Assembly: GCF_003254275.1 (NCBI RefSeq)
Contig: NZ_QKZK01000004.1
Location: 150,372 to 214,371, forward strand
Origin: Breznakibacter xylanolyticus
GTDB taxonomy: Bacteria > Bacteroidota > Bacteroidia > Bacteroidales > Marinilabiliaceae
Direction: 5' to 3'
DNA: 64,000 nt
A program made the translations under genes and the position numbers. Shown in pieces: positions 57,077 through 64,000 of this stretch (the first letter of the stretch is position 1; each line of letters starts with the position of its first letter). The notes beneath the pieces were generated by a model. It saw only the letters and a list, made by a program, of their open reading frames with translations, was not told the origin of the DNA and made no database searches.

Positions 57077-57967
57077 TTACTTTTCAACGGTTTTGATTAA
57101 GATAGTAATATAACCTTCATTTGTTTCTGCAGAAATATCATTTATTTCGATAATAGCTTTTTCACCAGTAGAAGTCTGCATTGCAACAATATCTCCTTTT
57201 ACCAAATTGTTTTCTTTAACGCTAGTTCCGATTAAGAAAGCCTCATTAAATTTTGTTTCATTAGTAATAGTGCTGAACATAACCCCTGAAAGTTTCTTAA
57301 GATTAGTAGCATTTTTAGTCTTCCAATTTTTGATTGCTCCATCAAACATTGTTTGAGTATCTGAATCAGAAGGAGCCCCCAATGTAGCTTTATTAGTTGT
57401 ACCATAAAAATAAACTAAGTCTATTTTGGGTGAATCCGTTCCTGCTTCAGTTACTTTATAAACTTTATCTTCTGAAAGAGAATAAAAGCTACCATAAGTA
57501 GCGTTTTTATCTGCACCAACTAAGTGAGCAACAGAAGTTTTGATCCCTTTTAAGGGGTTGATTGTGATAGTAAATGCTTCTTTGTTGCCATCTTTGTCTT
57601 CGATTGATAATGTAAGAACAATGATTGCAGACCCCATTGTTTTGGTATCGTGAATGTAAGCAAATCCTTCTTTGTCTTTGATTTCTATGGCTTCAGTTTT
57701 TTCAGCACCGGTGCCTTCTTTGAATGTGATTGTTGCTTTTTCAAGTTTTTCAGAGCCCATAATGAAATCTACTTTAAATTTCATTTCAGAACCCTTTTCT
57801 ACTGCGACTTCTGAAGTGGTAACCGGATTGTAATTTCGTCCTCCATCTTCACTTAAGCTAATTACCATAGATGGACCAGTTGCATTTTCATCATCGCTTG
57901 AGCAGCTCGTAAACGTAAACGCCGAGGCCACGAAAAGGCCCATAAGTAAGTAATTCAGTTTTTTCAT
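57077..57967 (-). CDS. Lipoprotein of unknown function, AT-rich
   Basis: The 296-residue protein has a lipoprotein signal with Cys at residue 22 (FTFTSCSSDDE), a typical Bacteroidota lipobox followed by an acidic stretch that can act as a surface-export signal. The mature part has two or more beta domains (about 35-140 and 150-296) with Lys/Glu/Thr-rich strands; no family is recognised with certainty. Codon use is more AT-rich than in neighbours, suggesting recent acquisition. A consensus promoter leaves a 5' leader of some 65 bases, and a strong terminator makes it a single-gene unit. Confidence 0.8.
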   Translation of the reverse strand: MKKLNYLLMGLFVASAFTFTSCSSDDENATGPSMVISLSEDGGRNYNPVTTSEVAVEKGSEMKFKVDFIMGSEKLEKATITFKEGTGAEKTEAIEIKDKEGFAYIHDTKTMGSAIIVLTLSIEDKDGNKEAFTITINPLKGIKTSVAHLVGADKNATYGSFYSLSEDKVYKVTEAGTDSPKIDLVYFYGTTNKATLGAPSDSDTQTMFDGAIKNWKTKNATNLKKLSGVMFSTITNETKFNEAFLIGTSVKENNLVKGDIVAMQTSTGEKAIIEINDISAETNEGYITILIKTVEK

Positions 57968-58040
57968 GTTCAGAAAATTTAATAAATAATTAGTAATTAA
58001 GATATAACATTAAAAAATATCCCTATCAAAAAGAACGATG

Positions 58041-58071
58041 CAAAAGTATGACAAAACATTTCTTCGGCAAA
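58041..58071 (-). promoter_or_regulatory. Promoter of the AT-rich lipoprotein gene
   Basis: Minus-strand TTTG (58071-58068) and TACTTTTG (58048-58041), 19 bases apart, match the consensus exactly; the ATG is 73 bases downstream. Confidence 0.8.
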
Positions 58072-58209
58072 TGAATTCGAGTTTTTAATAAACTTTAGCA
58101 ATTTGAGCGTTTCACCCGTTGATGACGCCATTGTGTCCCCCAAGGTTGCGTCACACGATGCAAACATAGGGCGTTTTTTTCAAAATTGCCCCCCCCGTTT
58201 GGGTGGTTT

Positions 58210-58256
58210 AAGCCCCCAATCCCCCAAAGGGAGAATTTGGTGTGGTTTCGTCATTT
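58210..58256 (+). repeat. Dispersed repeat R5, copy c
   Basis: AGCCCCCAATCCCCCAAAGG then GAGAATTTGG and GGTTTCGTCATTT. The TTTCGTCATT tail is shared with copy a, which shows that the element is longer than its palindromic core. Confidence 0.7.
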
Positions 58257-58440
58257 ATGCAGGTGGATTTTTTGCACTTTTTTATTGTGTACTGTTTTTC
58301 TGTCCTCAAAATATTTGGTCATGTGTTTTGAATGGTTTGTTTCATTTGATGAGAAGATGTTTTTTGGCTCTATTTTGATTTGTATGGGTAATCATAAGTA
58401 TCAATTCACTTAGGCCAATATTTCGTGCCCTCAAGCCGGG

Positions 58441-58620
58441 CGGGCTCTTACTTTTTGGCTACAGCCCCAAAAAGTAAGCAAAAAAGGCCGCCGCTGACGT
58501 AAAATGGCTAAAAATCATAGGCCTTCGCTAAAATCTGCGAACTCGCAAGCTCAAACAGCGCATATTTTTTAACGCTCAGGCCTATGATTTTTTTAACGCC
58601 ATTTTCCGAAGGCGGCTTAG
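58441..58620. repeat. Long double palindromic element
   Basis: Left part: a perfect 12-bp stem CTTACTTTTTGG/CCAAAAAGTAAG (58447-58458 and 58467-58478) with an eight-base loop. Right part: a 130-bp imperfect palindrome whose arms start GGCCGCC (58486) and end GGCGGC (58616) and contain AAAATGGCTAAAAATCATAG and its near complement (58579-58604), with an inner stem AAATCTGCG/CGCATATTT. No gene is inside. It looks like a non-autonomous mobile or structured intergenic element. Confidence 0.8.
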
Positions 58621-59025
58621 TTACCTTGATTGATTTCGTGCTTTCATATTTTGTTTACCCACAGGATACGACATAGAGTCTGTTTTTTTAATGGCAAGCA
58701 AGGTGCGACAATCAAATATCAGACCACAAAACACCATTTTTTAATAATTGTTCTATCAATGTCAAGTTTGGTTTGATGCAAATGACGTTAAAACGCCATT
58801 AGACAGATGTTTAACTTCGTGTTTTTATTTGTATCGAGTGGGTGACTTCACAATGAAATCACTGCTAAGGCATCGCTAGGCATCTTTATAATATTCTGTT
58901 AAATATATCTATTACAGGTTTAAGAGACTGTTAGCTTCAGACTCTCTTTCACACCTCGTTTGATGTGGGCACATATAAAGATGAACGGCAGAGGGCGAAT
59001 TGCCATGTCCCAATTTCTTTTTTAT

Positions 59026-59033
59026 TATTTTTG
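59026..59033 (+). promoter_or_regulatory. Candidate -7 box of the DUF4271-hemD unit
   Basis: TATTTTTG matches TAnnTTTG, 24 bases before the ATG at 59058. ATTG at 58999-59002 is a weak -33 at a slightly long spacing. Confidence 0.5.
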
Positions 59034-59057
59034 CAAACGCTGAAAAAAATCAATGTC

Positions 59058-60137
59058 ATGGCATTCCCGCAAACGAATATTCAACCTGCTGTCATCCAGT
59101 CGCCGGCTCCGTCGGTGAGTGTTCAGGGCGCCGGGGTTGAAGTGGATCGCCATGTGGTGATGGATACCCAGGTTGTTGCAGTTCCTCGTCGTGTGAGAGT
59201 GCCCAAAAAGGTTGTTGAGGCTGTCATCACGCACGACGATTCGGTTCGTCTCAACCTGAAGCCGGTTTTTCCGTCGCACGACGATATTTTCCGTGCCAAT
59301 GTGCTCACGCAGTCGCTGCACCCGAGTGATGGTGTGTCGAATGCTTCCGATTCTGTCTTTGTACAATTGCCTGTCGACAGCCTTCAGGCGCAGGGCAAAG
59401 TGGCCGATACGGTGAAGTTGAGCTCCGAAAAGGGCGAACCGCATTTGTCCATGAAGTCGAAGGTGCTGTTGCCATCGCATTTCAATGCCGAGTTGGGGTG
59501 GATGCTGCCCGTGCTCATCGGACTGGTGGCCGTGACGGGATGGCTGCGCATTGCTTCGGGGAAGTTTTTTCGCGAGATGTTTCAGGCCGTTTTTTACCAT
59601 ACGGCAGCCGAGAATCTTTATAAAATCACCCATTTCCGCAAGAGTTTTTGGTCGGCAGGGCTCAATTTTCTTTTTGTGCTCAACCTTGCACTTTTTGTCT
59701 TCGAGGTGATGGTGCATTTTCAGGCACGCCCCGGCGGATTGCACGGTGCAGTGATATGGGGCATTCTTGCGGGTAGTTTGTTGATGCTGTTTTGGATCAA
59801 AAATGGCATTTATCGTTTGTTGGGTTGGGTATTCAATACCCGCGAGGAGACCGGCGAATTTTTGTTTCAGGTGAATCTGCTCAACAAGGCTTTTGGCATC
59901 ATGTTGTTGCCTTTTTTGGTGGTGATTCCGTATGTACATCCTCAGTTTGAATTGATATTGATAGGGGCTGGATTTGTGTTGTTTGCGACAATGTATTTGG
60001 TTCAACTGGGTCAGGGGGCGAAAATAATTTTGCGTCAACCCCTTTCGCTTTTTTATATGATTTTGTATCTTTGTGCCCTTGAAATCCTGCCCATTGTTGT
60101 CCTGCTGAAAGTGGTGACGCTTCAATCGGCACGATGA
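59058..60137 (+). CDS. DUF4271 membrane protein
   Basis: The 359-residue protein has a soluble N-terminal part of about 150 residues (MAFPQTNIQPAVIQSPAPSV onward) and a C-terminal membrane part with about six segments, ending in a hydrophobic YMILYLCALEILPIVVLLKV, as in DUF4271 proteins. The function is unknown. It is regularly found next to hemD in Bacteroidota, as here, with hemD starting 39 bp downstream. The frame begins at 58965, but the -7 box at 59026 places the start at ATG 59058. Confidence 0.85.
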   Translation: MAFPQTNIQPAVIQSPAPSVSVQGAGVEVDRHVVMDTQVVAVPRRVRVPKKVVEAVITHDDSVRLNLKPVFPSHDDIFRANVLTQSLHPSDGVSNASDSVFVQLPVDSLQAQGKVADTVKLSSEKGEPHLSMKSKVLLPSHFNAELGWMLPVLIGLVAVTGWLRIASGKFFREMFQAVFYHTAAENLYKITHFRKSFWSAGLNFLFVLNLALFVFEVMVHFQARPGGLHGAVIWGILAGSLLMLFWIKNGIYRLLGWVFNTREETGEFLFQVNLLNKAFGIMLLPFLVVIPYVHPQFELILIGAGFVLFATMYLVQLGQGAKIILRQPLSLFYMILYLCALEILPIVVLLKVVTLQSAR

Positions 60138-60176
60138 CGAGTGGTATTGGTTCCGTTGAATTAAAATATTTGCGTT

Positions 60177-60929
60177 TTGAAGATTAAGAAAATTTTGGTT
60201 TCACAACCAAAACCCACCGCAGCCAAAGACCCTTACTTTGAGCTGGCCGAGAAAAACAACATCAAGATCGATTTTCGTCCCTTTATTCAGGTCGAAGGGG
60301 TGAGCGCAAAGGATTTCCGTGCTCAAAAAGTCAACATCATTGACCACACCGCGGTTATTTTTACCAGCCGCACGGCCATCGATCATTTCTTTCGCATTAC
60401 CGAGGAGTTGCGCCTGACAGTGCCCGACGAGATGAAATATTTCTGCATTTCAGAAGCCACGGCTCACTATCTGCAAAAGTATATCGTGTACCGCAAGCGT
60501 AAGATTTTCCACTCTACCGGTCGTTTCCCCGACTTGGTTGATGTGCTCAAAAAGCACAAGGAAGAGAAGTTCCTGGTGCCGCTGTCGGACATTCACAAGC
60601 AGGAGATTCCTGATTTGATGGTGAAGCATAAATTGGTTCATACCAATGCGATTTTCTATCGCACGGTGAGCAGCGACTTGAGCGACATCAACGAGATTGA
60701 TTATGACATTTTGGTGTTTTTCAGTCCATCGGGCATCACATCGCTGTTTCAGAACTTCCCAGACTTTCAACAGAAAGACATTAAAATTGCTTCGTTTGGT
60801 CCGGCCACCGCACAGGCGGTGATTGATGCGGGTTTGCGTCTGGACATTCAGGCACCCATGCCCCAGGCACCATCTATGACCATGGCATTGGAGCAGTTCA
60901 TCAAAACACACAACAAGGCTTCTAAATAA
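60177..60929 (+). CDS. hemD: Uroporphyrinogen-III synthase
   Basis: HemD closes and inverts ring D of hydroxymethylbilane on the way to haem, sirohaem and cobalamin. The 250-residue protein begins KIKKILVSQPKPTAAKDPYF, as in Bacteroidota HemD, and has VIFTSRTAIDHFF, a CISEATAHYLQKY block and FFSPSGITSLFQNFP with ASFGPATAQAV. There is no ATG at the family N terminus: TTG at 60177 is the inferred start. No other haem gene is nearby. A terminator follows. Confidence 0.9.
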   Translation: MKIKKILVSQPKPTAAKDPYFELAEKNNIKIDFRPFIQVEGVSAKDFRAQKVNIIDHTAVIFTSRTAIDHFFRITEELRLTVPDEMKYFCISEATAHYLQKYIVYRKRKIFHSTGRFPDLVDVLKKHKEEKFLVPLSDIHKQEIPDLMVKHKLVHTNAIFYRTVSSDLSDINEIDYDILVFFSPSGITSLFQNFPDFQQKDIKIASFGPATAQAVIDAGLRLDIQAPMPQAPSMTMALEQFIKTHNKASK

Positions 60930-60946
60930 TGGCCTAAAACATAACG

Positions 60947-60985
60947 AAAAACCCTTCGTGCTTTCGGGCGGAAGGGTTTTTTGTT
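60947..60985 (+). terminator. Terminator of hemD
   Basis: AAAACCCTTC pairs with GAAGGGTTTT across a GC-rich 14-base loop, followed by TTTT-G-TTTT. Confidence 0.85.
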
Positions 60986-60990
60986 TTAAA

Positions 60991-61107
60991 TAGAGTTTTT
61001 AATGAACACGGAGTCAAAATAAACGCTGAGGCGCAAAGGGGCTTAGTTAATTTTTAACGCATTGCGTTTAAATAACAAAGCAGATAACTCAAAAGAGTTA
61101 TATCGTA
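60991..61107 (+). repeat. Dispersed repeat R1, copy C
   Basis: The fullest copy: TAGAGTTTTTAATGAACAC, GAGTCAAAATAAACGCTGAG, the hairpin AACGCATTGCGTT, CAAAGCAGATAACTC and the hairpin ATAACTC-AAAA-GAGTTAT. It points towards rnpA. Confidence 0.88.
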
Positions 61108-61220
61108 TTTTTTAATGAACGCAGTGTCACAGCGTATTTGAAGTTGTGTTGTGCGTTTGTAACGATTTGCGTTTATTTTATGTAATCTTTAACCTGTATT
61201 CTCTCTAATTCTCATAATCC

Positions 61221-61625
61221 ATGCCCCATACCTTCCGTAAAGCCGAGCGACTACACAGCCGCACCACCATCACCCAACTGTTTGAGCAGGGCAGTGGATG
61301 GGGTAAGTATCCGTTTCGTGTGGTGTGGATGCTGTTGACCGAACTCAAAGGGGCACCGGTGGAGGTGATGATGAGCGTTTCGAAAAAGAAGTTCAAACGC
61401 GCCAACAAGCGGAATCTCCTGCGTCGCCGTATGAAGGAAGCCTGGCGATTGAACAACTCCCCGTTGAAGTTGTTTTTAGAAGAGAACCATTTGCGAGTGG
61501 CCTGTGCCATTATTTATCTTCCTTCGGAGGAGTTGACTTATAGCGACATTGAGAAGGGAATGAAGAAAAATATGGAACGGCTGATGGACGAAATTAAGGC
61601 TGCTTTAAGCCCAACCGGGGTTTGA
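61221..61625 (+). CDS. rnpA: Ribonuclease P protein component
   Basis: RnpA binds RNase P RNA and the 5' leader of pre-tRNA. The 134-residue protein has the N-terminal FRKAERLHSRTTITQLFEQG, the SVSKKKFKRANKRNLLRRRM core with the RNR-type motif, and KEAWR. It is followed after 402 bp by yidD, as in many bacterial rnpA-yidD arrangements; rpmH and yidC are not next to it. It lies between two inverted copies of repeat R1 (C and D). Confidence 0.95.
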   Translation: MPHTFRKAERLHSRTTITQLFEQGSGWGKYPFRVVWMLLTELKGAPVEVMMSVSKKKFKRANKRNLLRRRMKEAWRLNNSPLKLFLEENHLRVACAIIYLPSEELTYSDIEKGMKKNMERLMDEIKAALSPTGV

Positions 61626-61670
61626 AGTGAGATATGGTAAGAACCTGTGAGGGAAATAATCTCTGTGTCC

Positions 61671-61776
61671 CTACTATATAACTCTTTTGAGTTATGTGTG
61701 TTGTTATTAAACGCATGGCGTAACAAAATTACTCGCGCCTTCGCGCCTTTGCGTTTATTCTGACTCAGTGTTACCT
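61671..61776 (-). repeat. Dispersed repeat R1, copy D
   Basis: On the minus strand: GAGTCAGAATAAACGCAAAG, GGCGCGAAGGCGCG, ACGCCATGCGTTTAATAACA and ATAACTCAAAAGAGTTATAT then AGTAG. It is inverted with respect to copy C, with rnpA between. Confidence 0.85.
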
Positions 61777-61863
61777 CTTCTTCCTCAGTGTAACGAACGA
61801 AGAACTGACGATGAGTTGCAGTGAGATAAGATGAGAACCGGTGAGGGGAAGTAACCTCCGTGT
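61775..61863 (+). repeat. Dispersed repeat R2, copy 2
   Basis: TAACGAACGAAGAACTGACG, TTGCAGTGAGATAAGATGAG and a GGTGAGGGGAAGTAACCTCC block match 33043-33123 in the same direction. Confidence 0.75.
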
Positions 61864-62027
61864 AACTCTGTTTTTACTCTGTGTAACTCAGTGAAATTTC
61901 TAAACACAAGTATTGTTTTAAGAACTGATAAGCCACATTGCTGCGTGATTCTGTTTTCGATATAACCTTGTGTGAAAGGCAACTTAAATGTGTTAATGAG
62001 CTTTCAATTCACCATTATGATTGATTT

Positions 62028-62270
62028 ATGCATTTATTTCTAACGATTTTGCGTAAGGCATTGGTTTGGCTTCTGATTCTTCCGGTGCGGTTTTACCAGA
62101 TGGTGATTTCGCCAATGAGCGGACCATCGTGTCGTTATACCCCCACGTGTTCGGCCTATGCCGTTGAGGCACTCAAGAAACATGGTCCCCTTAAAGGGCT
62201 TTGGCTCTCGGTGAAGCGCATCCTGAGCTGTCATCCCTGGGGCGGGCATGGTTATGACCCGGTTCCCTGA
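62028..62270 (+). CDS. yidD: Membrane protein insertion efficiency factor YidD
   Basis: The 80-residue protein has the family signature [20 protein letters not shown] and [17 protein letters not shown] with three conserved Cys, behind an amphipathic/hydrophobic N terminus ([20 protein letters not shown]). It is thought to assist insertion of inner-membrane proteins together with YidC. Length is typical. Confidence 0.95.
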   Translation: MHLFLTILRKALVWLLILPVRFYQMVISPMSGPSCRYTPTCSAYAVEALKKHGPLKGLWLSVKRILSCHPWGGHGYDPVP

Positions 62271-62392
62271 AGGGGTGTATCAGTGGATGCGTTGAAGCGT
62301 TTAATTTTGCGTCAGCCCGGGTTTTTCAGAAAAATGAGGCGATGTTGAACATCTGTAAGTGAGGTTTGTTAAAAAGTAGTATCATACTATAA

Positions 62393-63175
62393 ATGATTGA
62401 CATGGATATCATCATCATTTCGCTGGCTGCTTTTTTGACAGCTATCCTGACTTTTTTCTCCGGCTTTGGCCTTGGAACCATCCTGGCACCTGTGTTTGCC
62501 ATTTTTTTCCCCATCGATGTGGCCATTGCCCTGACCGGGGTGGTACATTTTACCAACAATTTGTTTAAAATAGCCCTGGTTGGCAAGCACATGAATAAAG
62601 GGGTGTTGCTGCGATTTGGTGCACCGGCCATTTTGGCTGCCTTTGTGGGTGCCTGGGTGTTGATGCAAATCACCGAGATGCCCACGCTTTTTAGTTATTC
62701 AATGGGCAGTCGACTGTTTGAGGTCACGCCCGTGAAGTTGATTGTGGCGTTAATTTTAATTGTTTTTTCGGTGCTCGAAATACTTCCGGCTGTGCAAAAG
62801 GTTCAGTTTGGGCGCGATAAGCTGATGATTGGAGGGGCTTTGAGTGGATTTTTTGGGGGCCTCACCGGTTTGCAGGGCGCCATTCGCAGTGCTTTTTTGC
62901 TAAAGAGTGGTCTCTCAAAGGAGGCTTATATTGCCACGGGCGTGGTGATTGCGTGTCTGGTCGATTTCACGCGATTATCGGTTTATGCATCGCGATTTTC
63001 GCAGGCCAACCTGCTCGAAAATGTTCCGTTGCTGGTATCGGCCACGTTGTCGGCCATCGTTGGGGCATACGTGGGCAGTAAGTTGCTTAAAAAGGTGACG
63101 CTGCGTGTGATTCAGTTGATGGTGGCTGTGATGCTCATTGCCATTTCACTGGCGTTGGGTGCCGGGTTGATTTAG
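62393..63175 (+). CDS. TauE/SafE family permease
   Basis: The 260-residue polytopic protein has about seven membrane segments and the family pattern of two homologous halves: TFFSGFGLGTILAPVFAIFF in the first and GFFGGLTGLQGAIRSAFLL in the second. Family members are proposed to export sulfite or organosulfonates or other anions; the substrate here is unknown, and no sulfur-metabolism genes adjoin. ATG at 62393 or 62402 are both possible. Confidence 0.9.
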   Translation: MIDMDIIIISLAAFLTAILTFFSGFGLGTILAPVFAIFFPIDVAIALTGVVHFTNNLFKIALVGKHMNKGVLLRFGAPAILAAFVGAWVLMQITEMPTLFSYSMGSRLFEVTPVKLIVALILIVFSVLEILPAVQKVQFGRDKLMIGGALSGFFGGLTGLQGAIRSAFLLKSGLSKEAYIATGVVIACLVDFTRLSVYASRFSQANLLENVPLLVSATLSAIVGAYVGSKLLKKVTLRVIQLMVAVMLIAISLALGAGLI

Positions 63176-63187
63176 TTCAGATGAGCG

Positions 63188-63340
63188 TATCAAGATGCAA
63201 GACAACGAATTTGATTCATCATTGGAAACGACAGTCTTTGTTTCTCCCGTGGTTCGGATGTGACCGTCATGAATGTTTGATGTGTAATTAATTTAGGTGT
63301 GGGCTCTATTTTGAGTTTTTTGTCCACGAATTACACGAAT
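63188..63340 (+). repeat. Dispersed repeat R4, copy 2
   Basis: GTATCAAGATGCAAGAC, GACCGTCATGAATGTTTGAT and TTTTTTGTCCACGAATTACA occur in the same order as at 1738-1892. Confidence 0.45.
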
Positions 63341-63346
63341 TTGGAG

Positions 63347-63443
63347 TCAATGTCGTTAAGTTAAGAGAAGAAGACGCAAGATTGTGAGACAGATGATGAG
63401 ATAAGGAAAGATATTTAGATCTGTCTTCTTCGTCTTCGAGACT
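63347..63443 (-). repeat. Dispersed repeat R3, copy 2
   Basis: The complement contains TCTCATCATCTGTCTCA and TTAACTTAACGACATTGACT and matches 39441-39538. AGACAGAT and ATCTGTCT within the element can pair. Confidence 0.7.
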
Positions 63444-63456
63444 ATTCATGGAACTG

Positions 63457-63490
63457 TGTCTGCAATATATAAATATTAATTTTGCAGACA
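63457..63490 (+). promoter_or_regulatory. Hairpin directly upstream of the transposase start
   Basis: TGTCTGCAA pairs perfectly with TTGCAGACA, the second arm ending at the base before the ATG. TAATTTTG (63477-63484) inside it matches a -7 box but is too close to the ATG to be used for a normal leader. Folding of a read-through transcript could limit transposase translation. Confidence 0.55.
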
Positions 63491-64000
63491 ATGAAAGACA
63501 AACCAGATTTCAGTTACGAAGACTTTGAACGGGAAGCGATCAAGGGACTTTATGAGAAAAAGAATTTCATGGGTGAGAACGGTGTTTTCACCCCTCTGAT
63601 CAAGCATTTTTTAGAAAAGGCATTGGCCCTAGAGCTTGAACAACACCTTAAACAGGAGGGCGGAAACAAACGAAATGGGCTTACGACCAAAACAGTAAAA
63701 AGCTCTACCGGAGAGTTTGAATTAACAACCCCTCGAGACAGAAACAATACGTTTGTGCCCGAAATTGTGGCTAAGCGTCAGGTTGTGCTTGACGATGACC
63801 TGTGCGAAAAAGTACTCTCGATGTATGGGAAGGGGATGAGTTATAACGACATCAAAGCGTTTCTGTATGAGATTTACGCATTGACTTTATCTCCGGCCCA
63901 GATGAGCGAGATTACCGATAAAATTATCCCGGAACTGGAACAGTGGCAGGCACGTCCATTAGAACCGGTTTATTCGATTGTTTGGTTTGATGCAATCCAT
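63491..64000 (+). CDS. IS256-family (MULE-type) transposase, partial
   Basis: 170 codons are visible. The start MKDKPDFSYEDFEREAIKGL, ALALELEQHLKQEGGNKRNG, GEFELTTPRDRNNTFVPEIV, VLSMYGKGMSYNDIKAF and YSIVWFDAIH are those of the mutator-type IS256 transposases; D167 in WFDAIH is the first Asp of the DDE triad. The full protein is usually near 400 residues, so more than half lies outside the window. No stop or frameshift is seen in the visible part. Confidence 0.93.
   Translation, partial: MKDKPDFSYEDFEREAIKGLYEKKNFMGENGVFTPLIKHFLEKALALELEQHLKQEGGNKRNGLTTKTVKSSTGEFELTTPRDRNNTFVPEIVAKRQVVLDDDLCEKVLSMYGKGMSYNDIKAFLYEIYALTLSPAQMSEITDKIIPELEQWQARPLEPVYSIVWFDAIH

Larger units (their letters stand above)
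57968..59057. other. 1.1-kb gene-free region upstream of the DUF4271 gene
   Basis: Contains the lipoprotein promoter (58041-58071), repeat R5 copy c (58210-58256), a long double palindrome (58441-58620) and the DUF4271 -7 box (59026-59033). Short frames across it run through the repeats and are not credible genes. Confidence 0.65.
60930..61220. other. Region between hemD and rnpA
   Basis: Holds the hemD terminator and repeat R1 copy C, followed by AAGTTGTGTTGTGCGTTTG (61131-61149), shared with the repeat mosaic at 33166. The rnpA promoter was not found. Confidence 0.6.
61626..62027. other. Repeat-filled gap between rnpA and yidD
   Basis: Contains R1 copy D (inverted) and R2 copy 2 (61775-61863) and then AT-rich DNA without a gene. 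The spacing is long for the usually tight rnpA-yidD pair, consistent with insertion of the repeats. Confidence 0.7.
63176..63490. other. Region between the TauE gene and the transposase
   Basis: Consists of R4 copy 2 (63188-63340), R3 copy 2 (63347-63443) and the presumed left end of the insertion sequence. No gene is seen. Confidence 0.6.
63449..64000 (+). mobile_element. IS256-family insertion sequence, left part
   Basis: The transposase gene starts at 63491 and runs off the window. The left end was not proven; GGAACTGTGTCTGC at about 63450 is a plausible terminal inverted repeat because it lies just past repeat R3 and just before the gene. The right end and target duplication are outside the window. 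Confidence 0.6.

Noticed and set aside
58103..58378. A 91-codon frame in the empty region
   Set aside because: It translates repeat R5 and AT-rich DNA and has no family match or start signal.
59025..60125. A 366-codon frame on the minus strand
   Set aside because: It is antisense to the DUF4271 gene, extremely rich in His, Gln and Lys, and has no domain; the plus-strand gene explains the region.
60991..61776. Composite transposon carrying rnpA
   Set aside because: The inverted R1 copies have no transposase and rnpA is essential core genome; they are kept as repeats only.

Overview
The window looks like chromosomal DNA from a member of the Bacteroidota, probably a Bacteroidales/Marinilabiliales-type anaerobe. 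Several independent signs agree. At least four promoters fit the phylum's TTTG-N19/20-TAnnTTTG pattern. The protein families are typical of the phylum: short TonB proteins starting MEVKKSP, DUF3098 next to uppP/truB/queA, DUF4271 next to hemD/rnpA/yidD, and a GT5-like protein divergent from panC. Lipoproteins are frequent, and the intergenic DNA is rich in dispersed palindromic repeats. The species cannot be named from the sequence alone.

Layout. 1-1608: N-terminal part of an M16C (PreP-like) protease. 2615-5576: two tandem tonB paralogues, a terminator, then hflX. 5585-12423 (minus): UPF0104-type membrane protein, hybrid sensor kinase and pbpC in one direction, plus tRNA-Ala(GGC). 12931-20783: secreted M28 peptidase, rsgA, a second hybrid kinase, an orphan kinase and a secreted DUF4097-type protein. 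20959-24074: DUF3098, uppP, truB, queA. 24204-28831: ilvE, panC-panD, a GT5-like half protein and asd (branched-chain amino acid, pantothenate and aspartate-family metabolism). 28935-36284: secreted lamin-tail-domain protein, CPBP membrane protease, repeat mosaic, secreted M16 protease. 36477-40691: recO, an aminotransferase homologue lacking the PLP lysine, truA, YpfJ-like metallopeptidase. 40732-48173 (minus): a nearly complete thiamin operon behind a TPP riboswitch (thiS, thiC, TenI/ThiE-like, thiD, a repeat-filled gap, thiE, thiG, thiH, thiF). 48525-49120: AT-rich mazE/mazF-type module whose toxin gene is broken. 49299-56872: two envelope proteins, nadE, a GH3 beta-glucosidase lipoprotein, rubrerythrin. 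57077-63175: lipoprotein, long palindromic element, DUF4271, hemD, rnpA, yidD, TauE/SafE permease. 63491-64000: start of an IS256-type transposase, cut by the window edge.

Most genes are housekeeping. The thiamin genes cooperate directly: ThiS carries sulfur after activation by ThiF, ThiH supplies dehydroglycine, ThiG forms the thiazole, ThiC and ThiD form the pyrimidine, and ThiE joins them. No complete unknown defence or mobile system was found. The least ordinary signals are the aminotransferase with Glu in place of the catalytic Lys, the decayed mazF beside an intact antitoxin, a roughly 105-bp repeat with two built-in hairpins (four copies, two inverted around rnpA), a 180-bp double palindrome, and a GT5 domain without its ADP-glucose motif.
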